In this document: in pieces, positions 29,331-33,199 of the stretch
Numbering within the stretch: the stretch's first letter is position 1
How the letters are laid out: each line of letters begins with the position of its first letter
Source: Bacillota bacterium
GTDB taxonomy: Bacteria; Bacillota; Clostridia; Lachnospirales; Lachnospiraceae
Length of the DNA stretch: 33,199 nucleotides
Reading direction: 5' to 3'
Assembly (NCBI GenBank): GCA_023409835.1
Contig: JAEYQV010000124.1
Coordinates: 1 to 33,199, forward strand
The notes under the pieces: model-generated
What the model saw: the letters and a program-made list of their open reading frames with translations, nothing else
Told to the model about the DNA's origin: nothing
Database searches by the model: none
Program-made: the position numbers and the translations under genes

Positions 29331-29813
29331 ATGTCATATCACGAAAAGAAAGCGTTATGGGGAATCATTACAGCATTATTAGTTATAGCAGGATACGGTA
29401 TCTTTACATTTAACAGATTTTCAACAGCTCAGGTTAAAACCAATGACTTGAAGTTCTGGGCGGGTTCAGAACTAATCTTTATTATAATTGGAGTAATCAT
29501 AACGGTTATCATTCGATTTATACTTATTAGCAGCACAATGATCCGACGCGACCTTAATCATAAAAGTAAGCTGTCTGTGAAAATTAAGGCAGTAATACTT
29601 GAAGATGAGATGGATAAGCTGATTGCACGAAAAACCTCAAATATCAGTTATGGATGTACCGGTTTAGGATTTATCGCTGCCTTGATCTCAATTCTTTCCG
29701 GTTTTTCTGCCTCGGTAATGATAAATGTTTTGTTTTACTCGATCAGCTTTGGAAGTGTGATAGAGGGGATAGCAATTTTATATTATTATAAGGTGGGGGT
29801 TGCGAATGCCTAG
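29331..29813 (+). CDS. Four-helix membrane protein paired with an XRE regulator
   Basis: This 160-residue protein has about four transmembrane segments (ALWGIITALLVIAGYGIF, LIFIIIGVIITVIIRFIL, GLGFIAALISILSGFSA, MINVLFYSISFGSVIEGIAILYYY). The family is like DUF2178-type proteins that pair with small helix-turn-helix regulators, function unknown. ATG 29331 follows GGAGGTGTAAGT, so the 54 residues encoded before it in frame are not accepted; that upstream stretch instead holds a promoter and palindrome. The stop overlaps the XRE gene. Confidence 0.75.
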   Translation: MSYHEKKALWGIITALLVIAGYGIFTFNRFSTAQVKTNDLKFWAGSELIFIIIGVIITVIIRFILISSTMIRRDLNHKSKLSVKIKAVILEDEMDKLIARKTSNISYGCTGLGFIAALISILSGFSASVMINVLFYSISFGSVIEGIAILYYYKVGVANA

Positions 29814-30036
29814 AAAATTTATCATAAAAAATAATATTAGAACTCTTCGTTTTTTTACGAATGAAATGACCCAACAAGAGTTGGCAGATATAATTGGTGC
29901 ATCGCGTCAGACGGTTATAGCGATTGAAGCAGGAAAGTATTCACCGTCCTTGGAGATGGCTTTTCGTATAGCAGATGCATTTGGTGTCAAGTTTGACGAG
30001 GTGTTTTCCTATGAAATAGCTAATGAGGATAAATGA
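29806..30036 (+). CDS. Small XRE-family transcriptional regulator
   Basis: This 76-residue protein is a bare helix-turn-helix domain: NNIRTLRFFTNEMTQQELADI, then ASRQTVIAIEAGKYSPSLEMAFRIADAFGV, ending FDEVFSYE, as in YozG-type regulators. ATG 29806 follows GGTGGGGG and overlaps the membrane gene by 8 bases, so both are made together. It probably represses its own operon through the palindrome at 29255-29272 (inference). Confidence 0.9.
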   Translation: MPRKFIIKNNIRTLRFFTNEMTQQELADIIGASRQTVIAIEAGKYSPSLEMAFRIADAFGVKFDEVFSYEIANEDK

Positions 30037-30082
30037 AAGTTTAATATAACATTAAATAATAAAAAAAGAAGGGGATTATATC

Positions 30083-30532
30083 ATGGACAATTGCGATTAT
30101 AACGATTCACAGGTACAGCTAAACCGAAGAAGGGATATTCTTTCGACTTTGTGGATTTTTCTTTCGGTAAATTATATTTTATGTGACGTTCTTTCCAATA
30201 TGGAGTCGTCAGTTTTAAAAGGTCTTATCGCAGGAACAACAGCAGGCATAGAAATGAATCAAGGTTTTTTGCTGGCAGCAGGAATTTCATTGGAAATACC
30301 GTTCATCATGATAGTATTATCTAAAGTATTGAGGTATAAGGCAAACAGGATTACCAATATAGCAACAGGTATTCTGATGGCAATCTACCAGGTGGGCTCA
30401 TTCTTCTTTGGCACCGCACCTTCGCTTCATTATATATTTTTCAGCATCATTGTATTTGTGTGTAATATTTTTATCGCATGCTATGCATGGAAGTGGTCTG
30501 ATTTACAGCAAGAAGGGTTGGAGAGGATATGA
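30083..30532 (+). CDS. DUF6326-like four-helix membrane protein
   Basis: This 149-residue protein shows four membrane segments and the pattern I associate with DUF6326: LSTLWIFLSVNYILCDVLS near the start, MNQGFLLAAGISLEIPFIMIVLSKVLRYKANR in the middle and AWKWSDLQQ at the end. The function is unknown. AAGAAGGGG precedes ATG. It follows the XRE gene by 46 bases and overlaps the acetyltransferase by 4 bases, so it is probably co-transcribed with both. Confidence 0.75.
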   Translation: MDNCDYNDSQVQLNRRRDILSTLWIFLSVNYILCDVLSNMESSVLKGLIAGTTAGIEMNQGFLLAAGISLEIPFIMIVLSKVLRYKANRITNIATGILMAIYQVGSFFFGTAPSLHYIFFSIIVFVCNIFIACYAWKWSDLQQEGLERI

Positions 30533-31383
30533 TTCAGTATAAAACGCTAGAGAATACAGGAATAGAAGTATTACGGGAAGCTTTTAAGGATGCGTTTTCT
30601 GATTATCAGGTAAAGTTTGATCTCCCAATGTGGAAATTTGGGGCGATGCTTCAGAGAAGAGGATATGCTCCGGGCATATCTGTCGGTGCATTTAATGAAG
30701 AGAGATTAGTAGGCTTTGTTCTCAATGGTTTTCGAGATTGGAATAGTAAATCAACAGTCTATGACATGGGAACAGGAGTTATTGGTGAGTTTAGAAAGCA
30801 AGGAATAACAAGTAATATATTAGCTTATCTTAAGGAGCTGTTGAAAGAAAGAGGTACAGAGCAGTATCTGCTGGAAGTTATTCAAACAAATACCACAGCC
30901 TATCAGTTATATAAGAAGCAGGGGTTTAAAGTGGTAAGAGAATACACTTGCTTTCATATGGATAAAAATCTATATCACCCAAGAGGAACCTACAGGGTGG
31001 AGTCAATGGATCGGTTTGGTGATGCGGAATGGGACAATATAGCAACCTTTTGGGATTATATGCCTTCCTGGCAGAATTCTGCTGATTCTGTGAATGCCCT
31101 TGCCGAAGCATTCCGATATTCGGTGGTACGGCTTGATGGAATCCTAGCAGGATATGGTATCATAGATAAAAGAACCGGAGACATCGCCCAGATAGCAGTA
31201 GATAAACGATATAGGCGCAGGGGAATTGCCAGGAGTATTCTTACTGATCTGGTGGAGCATACAGAGGCAGAGAAGGTCGCTATCCTTAATGTAGATAGTA
31301 GGGATGAAGGAATGAAAAGCTTCTTGTTGAAAGTAGGATTTGTAAATACCGTAGATCAATATGAAATGCTTCTGAAATTATAA
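30529..31383 (+). CDS. Double-GNAT N-acetyltransferase
   Basis: This 284-residue protein carries two GNAT domains. The first (residues ~10-145) has the acetyl-CoA loop GVIGEFRKQGITSNIL and AYQLYKKQGFKVVREY. The second (~155-284) has IAQIAVDKRYRRRGIARSIL and SFLLKVGFVNTVDQYEM. Tandem GNATs often have one active and one structural half; both loops here look intact (R/Q-x-x-G-x-x). The substrate is unknown. ATGA overlap with the gene before indicates coupling. After the stop a weak hairpin TAAGGT/ACCTTA lies at 31420-31438. Confidence 0.88.
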   Translation: MIQYKTLENTGIEVLREAFKDAFSDYQVKFDLPMWKFGAMLQRRGYAPGISVGAFNEERLVGFVLNGFRDWNSKSTVYDMGTGVIGEFRKQGITSNILAYLKELLKERGTEQYLLEVIQTNTTAYQLYKKQGFKVVREYTCFHMDKNLYHPRGTYRVESMDRFGDAEWDNIATFWDYMPSWQNSADSVNALAEAFRYSVVRLDGILAGYGIIDKRTGDIAQIAVDKRYRRRGIARSILTDLVEHTEAEKVAILNVDSRDEGMKSFLLKVGFVNTVDQYEMLLKL

Positions 31384-31518
31384 TAGAGAAGCCGAAGGGA
31401 TTGTTATGAGATCGCTTCTTAAGGTAGCACCGACCTTAGTGAGTATGATTTTATGCATTTGCTTTATTTGATCACATATGGTAATATACCAATGTAATTT
31501 ACGATTGATTGCAAAATC

Positions 31519-31546
31519 TTGACGACTTTATGTTGTAAATCAACAT
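31519..31546 (+). promoter_or_regulatory. Probable promoter/operator of the DeoR-family gene
   Basis: TTGACG (31519-31524) is followed by an inverted repeat ATGTTG-TAAAT-CAACAT (31530-31546), where a spacer and -10 would be. No good -10 is seen at 17 bases. The palindrome may be an autoregulatory site. Confidence 0.4.
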
Positions 31547-31607
31547 GTAACCGAATGGATCATGATGTTTAGATAAGATAAGAATGATAATAAGGGGTGT
31601 ATTACGG

Positions 31608-32381
31608 ATGTTATCGATAGAAAGAAGAGAAAAACTAAAGCAGGTTTTCTTACAGAAGAAAAGTGTAACGGTAGAGGAAATGGCCAAAGAATTTAATGTA
31701 AGTACAGAAACGATTCGAAGGGATTTTAACTATCTGAGTGATGAGGGCTTTATTACAAAAACCTATGGAGGAGCCACTTTAAAATACAGGGCTAATTCCC
31801 TGGTAACCCACCAGGAGAAGACCGGGATATTGGTAGATAACAAACGATTAATGGCAAAGCAGGCAGCTAAATTCATTCAACCAAATGACTGCATTTTCTT
31901 GGATCATTCCACAACAGTTTATGAAATGTGCAACGAGATCGAGAACATTCCGTTAACGGTGATAACGAATTCCTTATTCATTATTAATCGATTGGCTGGG
32001 ATATCAACCATTAAGCTGATTACTCCGGGGGGGAATTTTGTAATGAGTGAACAGGGCTTCTTTGGGTTGGAGGCGGCCAGATATCTGCAGAGGCATCATA
32101 TGGATAAAGCTTTTATTTCCTGCCGCAGCATAGATATGAAAAGGGGTCTGAATGATTCCGATGAGATCGTATCAGAGATGCGAAGGAGTATCATTAATAG
32201 TGCGGACTCCACCTATTTACTGGTGGATCATACGAAGTTTGGTAAATCAGCTTTTATCTCCACAAGTGACTTTAGCAGCATTAAATATATGATTACGGAT
32301 AAACCACTGGATAAGGAATGGCGGGAATTTCTGAAGGAAGAGCATGTAAAGGTATATGAATCCATGGAGCATGGGAACTAA
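31608..32381 (+). CDS. DeoR/GlpR-family transcriptional regulator
   Basis: This 257-residue protein begins with the DeoR winged helix: SIERREKLKQVFLQKKSVTVEEMAKEF and STETIRRDFNYLSDEGFITKTYGGA. The C-terminal DeoRC sugar-phosphate sensor domain follows (NDCIFLDHSTTVYEM, VITNSLFIINRL, KLITPGGNF, LLVDHTKFGKSAF). These repressors typically respond to phosphorylated sugars. ATG 31608 with AAGGGGTG 8 bases upstream is preferred over the start at 31584. It precedes a sugar-type binding protein gene in the same direction and probably controls that transport operon. Confidence 0.9.
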   Translation: MLSIERREKLKQVFLQKKSVTVEEMAKEFNVSTETIRRDFNYLSDEGFITKTYGGATLKYRANSLVTHQEKTGILVDNKRLMAKQAAKFIQPNDCIFLDHSTTVYEMCNEIENIPLTVITNSLFIINRLAGISTIKLITPGGNFVMSEQGFFGLEAARYLQRHHMDKAFISCRSIDMKRGLNDSDEIVSEMRRSIINSADSTYLLVDHTKFGKSAFISTSDFSSIKYMITDKPLDKEWREFLKEEHVKVYESMEHGN

Positions 32382-32698
32382 TTAAATAAAGCTGGGAATG
32401 GTTTGACGAGAAAGTGTCTAATTTCTGCATGTGTTATTTGTAATTCTGTTACATTTGTGGAAAATAGGCATGGACTCGTCTTTTTTTTGTTATGCAAATA
32501 TTTACATAGAAAATAATGTATATGTTTGGGTGTAAAACCCTTATTATACTTACTAATATATAATTTAAGTTGAGCACAATTTGGATAAATTGCTATAGAA
32601 ACCACATAAAAGTCAAAGAAAAGCGCAAGAGTATCCATATATGAAACAATATATTTGACCAAAAAACATAAAACAACACAAAATAATCAACAAAACTA

Positions 32699-32731
32699 TT
32701 GCAAAGTTGTCAATATTGTGATATATTTCAC
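32699..32731 (+). promoter_or_regulatory. Promoter of the substrate-binding lipoprotein gene
   Basis: TTGCAA (32699-32704), 17 bases, TATATT (32722-32727). Overlapping the -10 is TGTGA-TATATT-TCACT (32717-32732), a near-perfect CRP/FNR-like palindrome. The remaining 32382-32700 is AT-rich with one small hairpin GGGT/ACCC near 32534-32550 and no gene. Confidence 0.5.
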
Positions 32732-32766
32732 TTGTAGCAAAAACTATATTTTTGGAGGTAGAACGG

Positions 32767-33199
32767 ATGAAGAAATTCACTGCTATGTTACTTGTATTAA
32801 TCATGGTATTTTCTTTCGGTGCATGTGGCAATGGGGATGCTAAGAAGGAGAAAGAAAATAACCAGAAGACAGAAGAAAAATCCGAGGCTGGAAAAGATAC
32901 TTCTGCTGATAGTGGTTCCACGGAAGCTGATTTTGTAAAAAAAGGTTACAAAATAGCATACATACTTAATACCACTTCTACAGATATTTTCCAGATGGCT
33001 GTTAACGGTGCTCAGGAGACAGCGAAAGCACTTGGAATGACTTGCGATGTATACTTTACGGATACGGATAACGTTAAGTTCCAGGATTATGTGAATACCT
33101 GTGCTAACCAAGGCTATGATGCCATGTTCTTATCCCACGGTAATAAGGAAACAGCATATGACTTAGTTGATATGCTTACCAAAAAGGGAATTAAGGTAG
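32767..33199 (+). CDS. Sugar-type ABC transporter substrate-binding lipoprotein, partial
   Basis: The first 144 residues are in the window; the gene runs off the right end. A signal peptide with lipobox SFGAC (Cys 20) predicts a membrane-anchored extracellular lipoprotein. A charged, disordered linker (~20-55) leads to a periplasmic-binding-protein type I domain: KKGYKIAYILNTTSTDIFQMAVNGA, KFQDYVNTCANQGYDAMFLSHG. This is the Peripla_BP_4 (ribose/galactose-like) type. TTTGGAGGTAGAACGG precedes ATG. The DeoR-family gene upstream supports a role in sugar uptake. Confidence 0.9.
   Translation, partial: MKKFTAMLLVLIMVFSFGACGNGDAKKEKENNQKTEEKSEAGKDTSADSGSTEADFVKKGYKIAYILNTTSTDIFQMAVNGAQETAKALGMTCDVYFTDTDNVKFQDYVNTCANQGYDAMFLSHGNKETAYDLVDMLTKKGIKV

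Overview
The window looks like chromosome from an anaerobic, low-to-moderate GC Firmicute, most likely a Lachnospiraceae-type clostridium. The signs are a multisubunit [FeFe] hydrogenase, a reverse rubrerythrin under a PerR-like repressor, a QueT transporter with a preQ1-type leader, strong GGAGG ribosome sites and clostridial protein styles. No rRNA, tRNA, CRISPR array, transposase or phage gene was seen. Species assignment is inference.

Layout. 1-3874: tail of a YgiQ-family radical SAM protein, a DEAD-box RNA helicase, a PerR-like regulator and a reverse rubrerythrin; the last two share an operator. 4031-4405: a divergent DUF1874 (YddF/ring-nuclease fold)-like small protein on the minus strand. 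4592-9841 (minus): operon for a soluble NAD(P)-linked, probably electron-bifurcating [FeFe] hydrogenase (nuoE-like, HATPase, hndB-like, nuoF-like, hydA), with a candidate Rex operator at its promoter. 9983-15349 (plus, divergent): a putative sensing module: PAS plus degenerate GGDEF protein, DRTGG protein, RsbW-like ATPase, a sensory-type hydrogenase homologue, a lipoprotein, a second DRTGG protein and a PHP phosphoesterase. 15404-17163: asnS behind a long leader holding two tandem structured repeats.

17349-22619 (minus) is mixed housekeeping and accessory: zinc-ribbon membrane protein, remnant of a histidine phosphatase, P-loop kinase, DUF1801 protein, AlkD-like protein, QueG-like Fe-S protein, cytidine deaminase and an HD-pyrophosphatase fusion. 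23047-24664: ECF sigma factor and its probable anti-sigma factor. 24852-25519 (minus): queT with its leader. 25597-27814: a TetR plus ABC exporter cassette with two matching operators. 28024-28244 (minus): a candidate small RNA whose promoter and hairpin loop match the queT leader. 28273-29117 (minus): a methyltransferase behind a LexA-type box. 29331-31383: membrane protein/XRE pair, DUF6326-like membrane protein and a double-GNAT protein. 31608-33199: DeoR-family regulator and the start of a sugar-type binding lipoprotein.

Two systems deserve most attention. The first is the hydrogenase plus divergent sensory module: the hydrogenase homologue at 12269-13552 has Ala where catalytic enzymes carry the proton-shuttle Cys, and it sits with kinase-like ATPases and DRTGG proteins, suggesting H2 or redox sensing that feeds into control of hydrogen metabolism. 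The second is a pair of RNA elements (queT leader and orphan RNA) with near-identical promoters and a shared hairpin loop whose distant complement changes in step.
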